Shown: positions 25,196 through 36,936 of the stretch, one piece after another
How positions within the stretch are numbered: the stretch's first letter is position 1
Layout of the letters: each line of letters opens with the position of its first letter
NCBI GenBank assembly: GCA_025331435.1
Contig: JAIWNI010000063.1
Location: forward strand, 102,471 to 166,470
Direction of reading: 5' to 3'
Length of the DNA stretch: 64,000 nt
From: Choanephora cucurbitarum
Taxonomy: Eukaryota; Mucoromycota; Mucoromycetes; Mucorales; Choanephoraceae
Notes under the pieces: model-generated
Databases searched by the model: none
Told to the model about the DNA's origin: nothing
Seen by the model: only the letters and a program-made list of their open reading frames with translations
Position numbers and translations under genes: made by a program

Positions 25196-27921
25196 TTAAG
25201 ATCGTACGGTAGCACTTGAATGAGATGTTGCAATCCGCTTAAGCTCCTTTTTTTTTTTAAAACAAGAGCATGAGTATCAATAGATATAGCGAAGGAATCA
25301 TTGACTTACTTGTTCTAAATCATCCATATTAGAGAATTCGTTTCTATTGACTGTATCAAATGCATCCGATTTATTGACCCTTAGAGAAGAAGATCGAGTA
25401 GGCAATGTTCGTTCATTAGCTGTTGATACAAAACGAACATGAGTCCATAAGCTTTGTTTACCAGAGACTATTTCTGTACTTACTTGCTGGAGGCTTTGGA
25501 GCATTGTTACTTGGATTCTTGATCTTTTTGTCTTCTTTAGGGGCGACTTTGATATGAGGCAAGCCATTTTCAAATTGCCGCATATCATGCTCAAGTGACT
25601 GAATAGCTGTATCTAATCGTTTCAACACGCTACCTGTACTTGTCTCACCGGACTGTTCAGAATCCAAAGAACGAGATGAATCCTTGTCCTGCTTTAAAAA
25701 ACGCATAAAACGACGGTTGGTGGGATCAGTGGGTTCGGTATGAACGGATTTACGTAGCACAAATAGCTTCTCAGCAGTACCATTTGGAATCAACTTGGAG
25801 TCACTCAATATATCTGAAATAGTTCGCTGACCATGCATTGCCGTTTCTAGATAAAGAAAATGAGCCACTTTTTTTTCTTTTCGAGGCATGTATGTAGCAT
25901 TACCTTTGCCATTCACTGAGAGAGCGATATAGTAAAGTGTTGGGTCTTCTTCAGTTAAATGAAATTTCTCAAGTGCAATATGAGTCAAGGCAAGCATTTC
26001 TGTTGTTAGGGAGACAGCTACTAATTTATCGATACGCTCTTGTTTAGCCTTTGCTTGAAGTAATGATTGTTGTTGTTGTTGGATTTGTTGATCCACTCGA
26101 AGTAGACTACTCTTTCGAATGAGCCCCATAGTAGGTATCTTTTGTTGCTGTTGCTGTTGTTGTTGTGAATTCAGTAGGCGGCGATGGTGTTTTTTGTTGT
26201 CTACATGGTATGAGATCTTGACGTAGATTTGGCCACTTGTCTCAATCGTTCGCTTGATTCGCTTATGTAGTGCAAATCGAATGACTGAATCTTCACCAAA
26301 TCGAGCTTTGGCACGTTGTCGTGCTTTAGATACACCCACACGAGTTACTTTGATGGTAGGTTGTTCCATTGAAAGTCGCTTAATATAAGTCAATGAGGGC
26401 ATGGGTGTTGTTAGATGATCACTGAGTGATTCAAAGATGGCTAAGGGTTTATCTTGAGGCAATAATGTCTTTTCATCTAACAAAGGTATTAGTTGCGCCT
26501 AAATGTAATAAACAACAAAGTACTAACCACTGTCCATGGATTTGACTGTCAGGTAATATTCAATGCCTTCATTTGCTTTGTTTGATTCATCTAAGAGTGG
26601 TATATGGAATTTTTCTAAAGCGATTTTGACAAGTTGATCTGCGTTCATATCGGGTGTTAAAGCAACTGTACAGAAAAGAGCACCCACATTGATGTTGCCT
26701 GCAAAGACACGAAGAACATGGTATTGTGTATCGTTGTTGGCTTCTGTTGGAGTCGTTGGATCTACTTGAGGGAGCTTGTTCTTTTTGCCAATGGATAGTA
26801 ATCGTTTTAGGCCAGTCACTTTACCAGAATTCTGTGGTTGTTGAGGTTGCTCTTGAGGCAGTTTCTCAGGAACAGGCTCTTGTGGTTGTATTGCTGGCAA
26901 AGGCTTTTGTGTTATTGTATGATTGACAAAGCTTGTTAAAGGAGATGACGCTGTAAGATCAATAGGCTTGTTGAAATCAGGATTTAAGAGAGGGGCATGC
27001 TTCTTTTCGTTCGATATCACTTCTTCTTCTTCTTCTTCTTTTTCATCTTCCTCTTCCTCATCTTCTTCGAAATCTTCTTCATGATCTCTATAAGCTTCGG
27101 GTGACATATCTTCATCCCATTTCTCGAATGTTTCTTCATATACATTTTCATCATCTTCATCTGTCAAAATGACTTGAAGCTGACAAGCAAGTTCTCTTGA
27201 AACCTTCACCTTCTTCTTCTTTACACGATTCTTTTTTTCGGGTGAAGTTTGATAATGTTGTAATTGACCTAATGAGGTTACCTAAAACCAAAAAGAAAAT
27301 AAACAAACATAATCTTAAAAAATAAAGCATGACTTACTTCAACATTTCGATGCTTATTTAATCGTGCTAATCTTTCGAATGGAGTCTATTATGACAACTA
27401 AAGGATTAGCCCTTTTTTTTAGTGATGATAATCATAGTTAGTGATAAACACTTTACTTCAATATTTTCGGCGGGAATATAGCCCACTTCAGATGTCTTTA
27501 GGGCTCTGATGAGCCACCAATATGAGTTGGAATCATCCAGTAGTGTCATGGCATCTCCCTTGACAACAGATGCTTGACCATCTACTGTTGCCACAAATGT
27601 ATGTAACGCATAAACCAGATCGAAATTGATGTTTTCATCAGGAATACTTGAAGATGAAGAGTACATGGAAGAATCATCATCCTCCCCTTCTTCATTATGG
27701 TATTCATTGCTGTTTTCAAACACTCCTTCTTCCTCCTCTTCTTCCTCTTCCTCTTCTTCTTCATATACAGTAGTCACAGGTGAACTGATGATAGGTGAAC
27801 TAACGATAGAGGATTGCTTCATTGACAGTTTTTCATCTGAAGTAAAGATAGAAGGTTGTGGTTGAACACGAGATCTTGAGATTCTTTCTCTCAGATTCTC
27901 TAAAGGAGCTGGCCTCGACAT
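25196..27921 (-). CDS. Tea4/Bud14-type SH3 protein with two Ras-association domains
   Basis: Exons 27921-27457, 27385-27338, 27281-26528, 26476-25484, 25419-25310 and 25246-25196 give 806 residues. An acidic stretch precedes the SH3 domain (about 100-160): DLVYALHTFVATVDGQ, SYWWLIRAL, EVGYIPAENIE, then TPFERLARLNKHRN. That last string is the signature following the SH3 of Tea4/Bud14 polarity proteins. Two ubiquitin-fold Ras-association segments follow: about 340-450 (YHVLRVFAGNINVGALF, LVKIALEKFHI) and about 580-680 (MLALTHIALEKFHLTEEDP, KLFVLRKS). PolyQ and a long Asp/Glu-rich tract separate them. It is likely a cortical scaffold linking a Ras-type GTPase to polarity machinery; the partner is unknown. 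Confidence 0.82.
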
Positions 27922-29527
27922 ATATAAAGAAGAGAAAAAGAAAGAAAGGGAAAATTCAAGGATTTCAATTTCATTTATTTATGAGGAATTAATTGATTTA
28001 AATGAACAGCACGTTCTAGAGTAAACTGTGTACAACTTGATTAGAGTTGTGGTACTTTCAATTACCGCCAGCTTGGCTCTTCTTTTCGGGATGTTGTACA
28101 AACTTCATCTGTATTTTAGCCAAAAAAAGCGTGGCTACTTGAGAGAAATGAAAAAGGCGTATGTTTCTTGGTAGATTTCCAGCTTTCGATTCCCGAAAGG
28201 AGTGAAGTCCGACTATATTAAGGAAGCTCAGTAAAGACGTTCTTTGCTCTTATTTTCACCCAATTGAACAAACTTATCAAAACAAAACGATCGGCTTCTA
28301 ATTGGTTGAAAATAAGAATAAAGAATATTTTCACTACAGGAGCCTTTCATTGTCTCATTGATCTCCAAGGTTCGAGTCAAATAGCAACATGGCCATTTCG
28401 GATAATTCAAAAGGACTCAATTTGACAAAGACAAACAGAGTGATTTCGTAAACGTATTAACCACCAACCTAACGGATTGATATAGGAACTAGAAGCTATT
28501 TTCAATAAAGTGGTTAGGTTGCATTAGAAGGTGAAGCATTCTATTTGATCTGTTCTTTAGTTTAACAAGGTAGAACATGCTAATATTTTCTTGGATAAGG
28601 TACATACAAGAGATAAATAAGGCTGATTCTATCATCAAACTGCTTGGAAACATATTCTGCAAAAGTGGCTATAGATCGGTTTGGTATGTAATCATTGTTC
28701 AAAAAAAAAAGGTTCGTATATGCTTGCTCTGCAGGAAACCCCATATTAATCTCTGTCTGAGTTTGCTTTATCAGAATACAAGAAAGAAGTGGTTGATTCA
28801 TTCAAAAAGAGACGAAACAACTATTAAGAAAAGCCGAAGTCGGATATTTATATCATTCGAGGATGTCTAAAAAAAGGAGGGGAAGAGTATTTCATATGTA
28901 GTGTCAGACGGACGTTTTTAATACTTTACTATGCTACATATCACCTTTTTCTTGGTGAAATCCTGCGAAAACTATGAATGGGTAAAAAAAAAAAAGAAAC
29001 TGCAGCTAAGGTTAACAAAGAGGATATTGAGGTGTACGCTGATATTACTAACAATAACTTAGTAAAACAAAATAAAAAAGTACAACCAATTATACAGTTT
29101 TAGATAGTGCCTCTATCCATAAGTATTAAGTCAATATTAAGAAACATTGAAATCAGAAGGTTATAGAGTTGTATATCTGCCTGAATCAATTCCTATTGAG
29201 CATTTTTTGAGCATTGGTGAAAAGAAAGAAGAATTACCACAGACTTATGAACAAAGAGACCTTATTTAGCAGAAATATTGATGTCTCTAATCAGTAAACC
29301 TTTATGGCTTCTGTAACCGCTGTAAACGCCGAATTGTTAACTACTTCACTAGATACGCTTATGTTTCTTTTAAGTAAAAACCTTTTATTGACAATAATTT
29401 ACATTTTTGAAAAAGCCGATTTCTATAAGTCTGACTGTAATGAAAGGGGATATCATCTCTTTTTCTTTAAAAGAAAAAATGGGGGAATTTGATAAATTGA
29501 GTGTGTATGTCTTTTTCTATAACGAAA
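27922..29527. other. Gene-poor spacer with transposase relic
   Basis: 1.6 kb between the SH3/RA and hydrolase genes. Apart from the relic at about 29088-29265, I see only scattered short frames without protein-like content. Confidence 0.5.
29088..29265 (+). pseudogene. Decayed DDE (Tc1/mariner-like) transposase fragment
   Basis: Two pieces in different frames match a DDE transposase catalytic core: TVLDSASIHKY (the second catalytic Asp region) and SEGYRVVYLPESIPIEHF, the equivalent of the GYxxxYLPPYSPxLNPIE block. A stop and at least one frameshift separate them, and the Pro-rich part is altered. It is a fragment with no recognisable ends. Confidence 0.5.
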
Positions 29528-31014
29528 TCAAATAGATGCTGTTTGGCGCATCTCTTCTCTAACAGTCTCATTAAATGGTTCGGGATTGTCTAAATACATA
29601 TGATGTCCTCCTTCAGGGATACGAATGACCTTAGTTGGAACATTCATAAACTGCTTTGCCTTTTCTGCAGCCCTATAATCCATCCAATCCTGTTCTCCAT
29701 AAATAAACACAGTAGGCATCTTGAGACCTGCCAATCGGTTAAATAGAGGTTTACGTGCAAAAGCGCCTGGTGAAAGAATAGCAGCTAATGCAAATTCACC
29801 TGATCCAGAAGAAGATGTGATATTGTATCTATAAATCACCTCTTTTTGATCAGTACTCTCTCTTATTTACCTTTTTTTTAAGCATGTTACTTACAAATAG
29901 TCATAAAGATCATGTTGTTCTGATTCGTCTAAATGAGCAAAACGTCTGGAGGTATAATTATGCACCATACTAGGCCCAAATGGACCTATCATACGGACAA
30001 TAGACATAGGTGTCACATTGCGGTCCCAAAGATAAGTTACCCATGATGGTATGTTACGTTTTGGGGGCTCAGGAGGCGCTTGTTGCTTCGCCATGTTTTC
30101 CATCACTGCAGCTTCAGCCTGTAGAGAAGCACCAATCTCATTAGCCTCCTTTTCTAGCTGTTCTTGAGGATTCTGAGTTGAATCCGTCTTGACCTCATGA
30201 GGGTTCTCTGGAATACCAGCAGGTGACACAAGAATGAGTTTTTCAACATATTGTGGATATTTGAGAGCATAACAGGTTGCAAAATAACCACCAAGAGAAT
30301 GACCAAATAAGGTCATCTTGTCTAATCCCACTTTCTCTCTCCAATCTTCTAAAGATTCTACAAAATGCTCTTCTACCTTGAATTTTTTTTTCAAAAAAAG
30401 GATTCAGTACCTCATACTTTGCACACACTATCTACATTTACCTCAGTAACAATATCATCCCAAGTCTGCTTTGATTGTTTTGAAATTGTCCATTTAGGTC
30501 GAGAACTATTACCCATACCAAGCCAGTCCAAACTGAACAAGCGCCATCCTGGTTCTTGTGATAGGTTCTGATAGTTTCGGTAAAAGAAGCCTAGACCAGC
30601 GCCATAACCATGGCAGATCACTAGATTTTTGATGTTGGGGTTTTCTTTTGTCTCATTCTGTATGTCTTCCAAAAGATCTTGCTTTGGTTCAGCTTCAAAA
30701 CGGAAAGGTACAGATTGTTTGGGTTGCTGCGAGATATAGAGTGTGTTGACTTGACGTGCTACCTTGCTTGATAAATTGGGTTGTTTATCAATGCTGATAC
30801 GTCCTACACGAGCATAGATAGGTGTTTGTTCTAAAGAGAGAGGTAAGGCACCATAGATTCGCTTGATGATACGAGCTTCAGCTATACTGGCTGTCTTTTC
30901 AGATCGATGCCACCAATTCTTTATGAAGTTTAGTCTGGTTGTTGGAGGAATCACGGCTGGTAAAGATGCGACTATGGAAAGGTCGGTTCTGTGTATTTGC
31001 TCAGATTGAGACAT
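29528..31014 (-). CDS. Alpha/beta hydrolase of the ABHD5/Ict1/Cld1 family
   Basis: Exons 31014-30442, 30376-29895 and 29828-29528 give 451 residues. The nucleophile elbow is GHSLGGYFA, preceded by the oxyanion region [16 protein letters not shown] and [13 protein letters not shown]. The C-terminal acyltransferase motif HHMYLDNP (H-x4-D) is intact, as are IYGEQDWMD and the catalytic-His loop. Family members are lysophosphatidic acid acyltransferases or phospholipases; yeast Cld1 is a mitochondrial cardiolipin deacylase, Ict1 an LPA acyltransferase. About 60 residues rich in Gln/Glu/Ala ([16 protein letters not shown]) are inserted in the lid. Substrate cannot be decided from sequence. No clear mitochondrial presequence is seen. 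Confidence 0.88.
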
Positions 31015-32893
31015 GGCGTTGAAATTATTATATGGATAAGAAAAGAGTGAAAGAAAGTCCTTTTTTTTTCTGAAATTATGTCTCTCTCTTTTTTTTTTTC
31101 AAACTCGGTCCGTAGTTTAGCCCTTTTGTTTTCTCCAAATCAAGCAAATTACGTATTCTCTTCCTGAAAATGACGATTTGCGTATACCATTCCTGGAATT
31201 AAAAAAAAGGCTCAACTACATACAGAAAGATGGCCATGCACCCAGGAAAGAAAAAAAAAACCTTGATTGGTGATTATTACAAAAGCAATCGCACAACTGC
31301 GCAATCTGAGATAGTGATTCTTTTATCCAAGTGTATCCTTTATCGCTTATATTTGCAAGGTCTAGCTCTACATTAGTCGCCATATACAGAAAACAATTTG
31401 TAAACATTGGTTTCAACTAATATACACACTCTCAACATTGTTGTCGATACAGATATTGGGGTACTTTAACTGATTTGTGTGTCCAACTTTTTTTGTGCCT
31501 CTAATTTTAATTTATGCGTACCGGCTTTTTAGTTTTTCCATACATCAGATAGTTTGCCATAGAGAGAAAAGTGTCTGACGAATCTATCGCTTGTAAGCCT
31601 AGGATGCAAAGATAAAAGAAGACAAAATGTTTTATCTCATTGGTGCAGTCTGAAGCATTTCTAGCAGATTCAAACAATCCTCGGCAATCACTCATACTCG
31701 AACAAATTCTCTTTAAATTTACCTTTCACTTTACCTCAAACAACTCATTTTGATCTAAGGAAGGAAAGTATGGTGGAAAATAATGCATTGGTCCTTCATG
31801 TCATACTTATTCAAAGCACTCATTGCATTTTCGATGAATACTTCAATATCAAACTCAACATTCATCCAGATAGAGCGAGAAAAAAGCATTGCCTTCATAT
31901 TGTTATGAAACTTGATATTATCAGGAACAACGCCATGCCTATCACAAGAGTCTGGCCCTATTGATAACACTTGATCTCTTTTAAAACCAAACAATCTACC
32001 TTCTTGACAACAAAGTTTGCAGAGATAGATACAATGACTTTAGCAAATTTAAGATTGCTCGTTCGAAAAAAAAACAAATTAACACTTTTGAACAGTTCAA
32101 ATGAAGCAAAATCCAATTCATCAGCAGCTTAAGACATTCTGTGTGATGAAGAAAAAACCGAGCTTCTTATTTTGGCGTCTATTCCAAAGGATGTTAGTAA
32201 AATAATTGGCTATGTTACAGCTCAAGCCTGAAGGGCTGCAGCAAAACAAAACAGAATATCACTCGAGAAGTAAAAGGTACTCTGTTCCCATTTGGACTAT
32301 TCTTATAGAAACAAGTGGATAGGGTATAAAATTATACATGATGATTTCGAGAATGTATATAATTACATCAGGGAAGGGTGTTGGTGTGAACGAGCACCAC
32401 TATGGAGAAGACAAATAAGTCAAGCAAACTTGTATAGTGGCTACTCAGCCAATCAATTCATCTCACCGTTCAAGCAAAGCTGAGGCTGTCATGATCGCGA
32501 TACACTGTATAATCCCCTCTTCCTCTTGTTCATTAATTAGCGTTCTTTAATAAGTCACTGCTCGAGAGAAGTTTAATACTAACCGATACATTTATTGCCA
32601 CTTGAACCTTTATTTGAGCAAATGTCACAAGCTCAAGTCATGCTCAAAAGCACGTTATTAACACTTTCAAAGCACAGATGAGTTTTGTTTTTTCTTTCTA
32701 GACATTGTGAGAGAGAAAGGATATCACAGTGTCAACTGTGCTAAATGCATTTCAAAGTGTGTACGTCAATTGACAAGCTGCTCCATCTCCTGATTGTTTC
32801 GGGGAGAAAGCCGGAAATATTTTGAAGATTTTTGGTAATTTAGGTAAATTTGGTCTTTTCATTCTAACATCTGTTCTTTCTCTATTGTTCATC
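31015..32893. other. Gene-poor spacer with faint coding relics
   Basis: 1.9 kb. On the minus strand at about 31600-32000, broken pieces in shifting frames resemble the C-terminal part of a DDE transposase. On the plus strand at 32140-32480 a stop-interrupted stretch reads protein-like (ELLILASIPKDVSKIIGYV). Neither could be assembled. The right end must carry the RPE1 promoter. Confidence 0.35.
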
Positions 32894-33763
32894 ATGCCTG
32901 TCGCTAAGATCTCCCCTTCCATGCTCTCTTCTGACTTTGCTCACTTGGCTGCCGAAGCCAAGCGCATGTGGAAGAATGGTGCTGAATGGCTTCATTTAGG
33001 TAAGTCATAAGAAAAAAGGAAGAGCATTGCTTGACGCGTTTGAATTTCTCTTGCATATAGACGTTATGGATGGGTATGTTTTCTTTTCTTGCATCTCTCT
33101 TTACTTGTCACTGAATACTTATGTCTTTCTCGTTTTTCTACACTAGTCATTTTGTACCCAATTTGACATGGGGCGCTCCTATTATCTCTGCTATCCGTCC
33201 TCACACAGAAGCCTATTTTGGTAAGAGATAATCATTCAACGCGAATCCATATCGACTAAATACGCTCATCTCAAGATTGCCATATGATGGTCTCCAACCC
33301 TAGTCAATGGGTAGATGATATCGCCAAAGCAGGTGGTCAAATGTACACTTTCCATATTGAAGCCACAAAGGAACCCTTAAAGTTGATTGATCAAATTCAT
33401 GCAGCTGGTATGCAAGCTGGTGTGGCAGTCAAGCCAGGTACACCTGTTGAGTCTGTCATTGGCGAAATTGCTGAAAAGTGCGATATGATCTTGATCATGA
33501 CAGTAGAGCCTGGTTTTGGTGGACAGCGTTTCATGGCTGAATGTATGCCTAAAGTAGAAGCTTTGCGTCTCAAGTATCCCCAGCTAGATATTGAAGTAGA
33601 TGGTGGTCTTAGCTTAGAAACTATTGATGCCTCTGCTGATGCTGGTGCTAATGTCATTGTGGCAGGTACTGGTATCTTTAAGGCTGAAAAGCCTGATGAG
33701 GTCATTACTACTTTTAAGGACAAGGTCAACAAAGCACAAGCTAAATTCGCTGCTTCTGCTTAA
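32894..33763 (+). CDS. RPE1: Ribulose-phosphate 3-epimerase
   Basis: Interconverts ribulose 5-phosphate and xylulose 5-phosphate in the pentose phosphate pathway; cytosolic TIM barrel with a metal site. Exons 32894-32999, 33061-33073 (13 nt), 33147-33220 and 33276-33763 give 226 residues. Signature segments are KISPSMLSSDF, LDVMDGHFVPNLTWG (completed only by the 13-nt exon, which supplies the metal-binding His/Asp context), HMMV, GVAVKPGTP, MTVEPGFGGQRF and VDGGL. The frame is open for 24 codons upstream but has no other ATG; MPVAKISPS is a normal start. Confidence 0.96.
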
Positions 33764-33969
33764 GCAACTTTTGTATGTCTTTTTTGTTTTGTTTTGTTTA
33801 GAAATGCAAAGAGTATATAAAATCCCAAAAAAGGATAGACTTCAAGATGATACTCCTGTTTTTAATAGTCTTTTACCCTACTTTCTCTCTCTTTTTCAAT
33901 TAGCCAAAATATCAGTTACCATTCATGATGACTAGACAGCATTGATATTGTATCTAGACTTTTTGTTTA

Positions 33970-35335
33970 TTATTCTTTTCCCATCACTGGTCTATAATAC
34001 ATAGTGGTCACATACTATGAGCAACCAAATGAAGTGTTAGGCTATCTATTACATGCTACTGATATCTTCAACTTACCTTCTTTCGATAACGTGAGGTAGT
34101 AGCTAAAGCCATAACATTGTCTTTGATAGAACAAGCATAGAGATGGTTCAATGTCACGTGATTAGGCTCATGCAAGACAGAGTTATCTTCTTCACTGACA
34201 GTGGTTGAATTCAGCAACACTTTCTCAAGGTGAGGAGGTAAACCTGGTGGTTGCTTCTTCTCCCATTCCATTAAAATTTTCTTTCTATGCTTTTCCTCTT
34301 GCTGCTGCTGTTGCTGTTGTTCTTCTTCTTTCTGTTGTTGCTCCTCTTGTTCTTGCGATAGACTAGCCAGTTGAAGGAGTTCGGGAGGAATCACACTAGT
34401 ATATTCATCAGGCAAAGAGGGTGATGATACAGTGGTTATTTCATGATCGCCAAACTCGTCTGCATCTTCCTCATCATCATCCAGTACTTGCAAATAGTTT
34501 ACAAGGTTACCGTCGGGATCTGTTGCTGTTTCCATCTCATTTGAGCACTTCCACTCGTCATCCACAATAAATTTGAGTCGATGTGTACCGGGTGGCAATT
34601 CAATAATAGCACTGAAATCGTGCGTACTAAACAAAAAGAAAGATTGTTTAGATCAAGGCCTACTATCGGCCTATTACGTTACCTTTTGATCAACTTGATC
34701 TTGTGTTTCCAACCATTGAATGTGCCTGTCACATAGACTTGGTGTCCTCCTTGAGACCATGTAATAATAGTGGGTACACCTTGCTGCTGTGGTTGTTGTT
34801 GCTGTGGTTGTTGTGGTTGCTGTAATTGCGGTTGTGCTTGTGGCTGTGTTTGTGCTTGTGGTTGTAAGGTAGATGGTTTTGAGAGATCATTTGGTTCAAA
34901 AGTAGATTGAGTTTGGATATGAGGATAATCTTCATCGTTTTCGGAATCGCGTGTGATACTCATACCACGAGTGCGATAATATGGACCGCTGATAGAAGCA
35001 CGGCGATGTGAGGAAGAGGCTGAAGAAGAAAGTGATCCATACCAAGGACTAGCCCCTCCAGTACTCGATACCCAGCCTGATTTTTTACCTGTTGAAACAG
35101 GTACTGCTTTGGTAGGCTCGACAATCTGCGGTACAGCCACTTTATCTTCTTCTATGGAAGGTAAAGGTGAATGAATAATAGTAGTAGGTGAAACGGGATC
35201 ATGTATCGAATGCGTAGTTAACTGAGTGGGTGGATTTGTTGTCTCTTGAATAGATTTGTTACTATCATCTGTGTTGTTATCTTGGATTGGCATATCTGCA
35301 TGTTGACTTGCTTCTGTAGAACTTGTGTTGCCCAT
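33970..35335 (-). CDS. AMPK/Snf1 complex beta subunit (Sip1/Sip2/Gal83 family)
   Basis: Scaffold of the Snf1/AMPK kinase heterotrimer. Exons 35335-34683, 34626-34077 and 34014-33970 give 415 residues. The start MGNTSS is a good N-myristoylation signal, which is why the in-frame ATG-less upstream extension is rejected. A low-complexity Ser/Gln region precedes the carbohydrate-binding CBM48 domain (about 200-290: ITWSQGGHQVYVTGTFNGW, LPPGTHRLKFIVDDEWKCS). The ASC domain that binds the alpha and gamma subunits closes the protein: PPGLPPHLEKVLLN, EPNHVTLNHLYACS, SRYRKKYVTTMYYRP; the last exon is only 45 nt and completes that strand. Yeast relatives direct the kinase to membrane, vacuole or nucleus. 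Confidence 0.95.
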
Positions 35336-35488
35336 GACAGTAATAGTAGTGATAGTAGACACCGCTGTTAGATAAGAAAGAGAAGAGAGAGAAAAAGCAA
35401 ACAACGGAAATTCATTGGTTAAGACGGTTTGATAAAGCAGCTTTTCTATTCCGCTTATTTCACTCACTTTTCCTTTATTATTCTCAAC
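35336..35488. promoter_or_regulatory. Compact bidirectional promoter, AMPK beta / TRAPPC2L
   Basis: Only 153 bp separate the two divergent start codons, so the transcripts must share this promoter or overlap at their 5' ends. No TATA box is obvious. Confidence 0.5.
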
Positions 35489-36150
35489 ATGAATAGTGAA
35501 ATCAACTGTATAGCTCTGATTGGTAAACAAGTGAGTTGTTGAGACTTTCATAGTACAAGTGAGTCTTAACTGTTTTTGTTAGAACAACCCATTGTTTATT
35601 AAGAACTTTAGTACATCTCATCCTGATCTAAAATATCACTACATTGCACATACTTCCATTGATGTTATTGAGGAAAGAAGTAAGAAAGAGAAAACTGTCC
35701 TTTTGAAGCTCAACTGAATAGCTTAGTCTTTTAGTCTCTAACGGACCCAAACATCTTGACCTTTATCTTGGTTTATTATATGCTATGGAAGATTTAGCAG
35801 TGTGAGTAAAGGAGGAAGAATCATGCGTATTAAGAGCTTATTGATTGATTTATGCAAAAGATACGGCTATGTGACCAACACACGCGTTAAGCTAGTAGTG
35901 GTTGTATCTGTGACAGATGGTACTATACGCGATGCTGATATGAAAGCGGTAGGAAGAGAGAAGAAAGAAAGAGAACAATTGAATGCTCAATTGTTTTTTA
36001 TAGTTGTTCCGAAGGATTCATTCAGCTTATGTGTCCAATGTCTGTAATCCATTTTACAATATGGACTCCCAAAAATCCATTCAGAGTAAAGCATTTTCTC
36101 GTACGATTGAAGCTATCGGGTTGAATGCTCGAGCTACTTTAGACATTTAA
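35489..36150 (+). CDS. TRAPPC2L: TRAPPC2L (Tca17-like) trafficking subunit
   Basis: Sedlin-fold subunit of TRAPP complexes, which act as exchange factors for Rab1/Rab11-type GTPases at the Golgi. Five exons, 35489-35530, 35583-35679, 35735-35801, 35861-35948 and 36004-36150, give 146 residues. The sequence follows TRAPPC2L along its whole length: CIALIGKQNNPLFIKNF, LKYHYIAHTSIDVIEER, HLDLYLGLLYAMEDLAVY, GYVTNTRVKLVVVV, SNVCNPFYNMDSQKSIQS. All five exons are short. It is divergent from the AMPK beta gene. Confidence 0.94.
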
Positions 36151-36936
36151 GCTATTCGTATCCTTTCCAGAGATACAAATAAACTCTTTCTTTATCTCTT
36201 ATCTTATGGATCAACAGTGTGGATGGTGCATGCTTCCGCTTTCTTCTCATATGATCTGACCTGAGGCTGTTGTTTGTAAGATGAGAGCGAGCCTTTTCAG
36301 TTGCCTATATTGATTGAGATCACCAACCATAAGGTAACCATTCTTCTTTACTGTGGCCTTTTGTTAGTGGCTTTCTAATGTGAATAGGGATACAATGCAA
36401 TAAAATGTTGCTATAACTCAATGACGTTATAAAGCTCTTGCATTAGTGAGCAATACTTATGGCTTTGATTTATATTGATCTTTTTTTTTGCATAGTCATA
36501 TAAAGTGTTTCCGCACAAAGTGCTAACTAATTGCATAGCTAAGATTGTTTTGTGGCTATTGTCTCCTTCTGTCGACCATATCAGTCTCTCATCCCTTTCC
36601 CTTTTCTTGCCATATAAATAATAAAGAAACAGATGATCCCATTTACTGCTCTTCCCCCAAAAAGCTTTCCTCATCAATATTCACAAATGTCCTGCCTATT
36701 TCATTGTTCAATGTAAACGGTTCTCTTTGAAATCAACACATGCCATAGTCGACATCTTCTTTCTATCTAAATCTCGGTCTTCTGCTCCTTTTCTGCTGAT
36801 AAAAGACAAAACGGGAAACAAGGTGCACATTCAAAACAGGTTAGCTATTTCAGTGATGAACAGTAATTTAATCCATTGTCACTATGTGTATGTATGTATA
36901 TATATACATTATTAAATAAAGAGAGAGAGAAAAACT
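36151..36936. other. Intergenic between convergent genes
   Basis: 786 bp, AT-rich, no coding content that I can support. TATATA tracts near 36895-36910 lie just past the MPC1 stop. Confidence 0.5.

Noticed and set aside
27626..27865. Ser-rich open frame opposite the acidic tract of the SH3/RA gene.
   Set aside because: It is the antisense of a GAA/GAG repeat, giving poly-Ser by codon structure.
28360..28400. GGTTCGAGTC at 28371, similar to a tRNA T-loop.
   Set aside because: Flanking bases do not form the T-stem, acceptor stem or anticodon arm on either strand.
28577..28870. Overlapping 97- and 73-codon frames on opposite strands.
   Set aside because: Low-complexity translation, no start context, splice partners or family motifs.
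32822..32893. Hydrophobic 24-codon extension before RPE1 suggesting a signal peptide.
   Set aside because: There is no ATG, and cytosolic RPE starts normally at the chosen methionine.
33397..33732. 111-codon open frame antisense to RPE1.
   Set aside because: Shadow of a strongly biased coding sequence; no independent features.
35336..35551. N-terminal extension of the AMPK beta subunit upstream of MGNTSS.
   Set aside because: It overlaps TRAPPC2L exon 1 in antisense, is hydrophobic and unlike the family, and would destroy the myristoylation signal.
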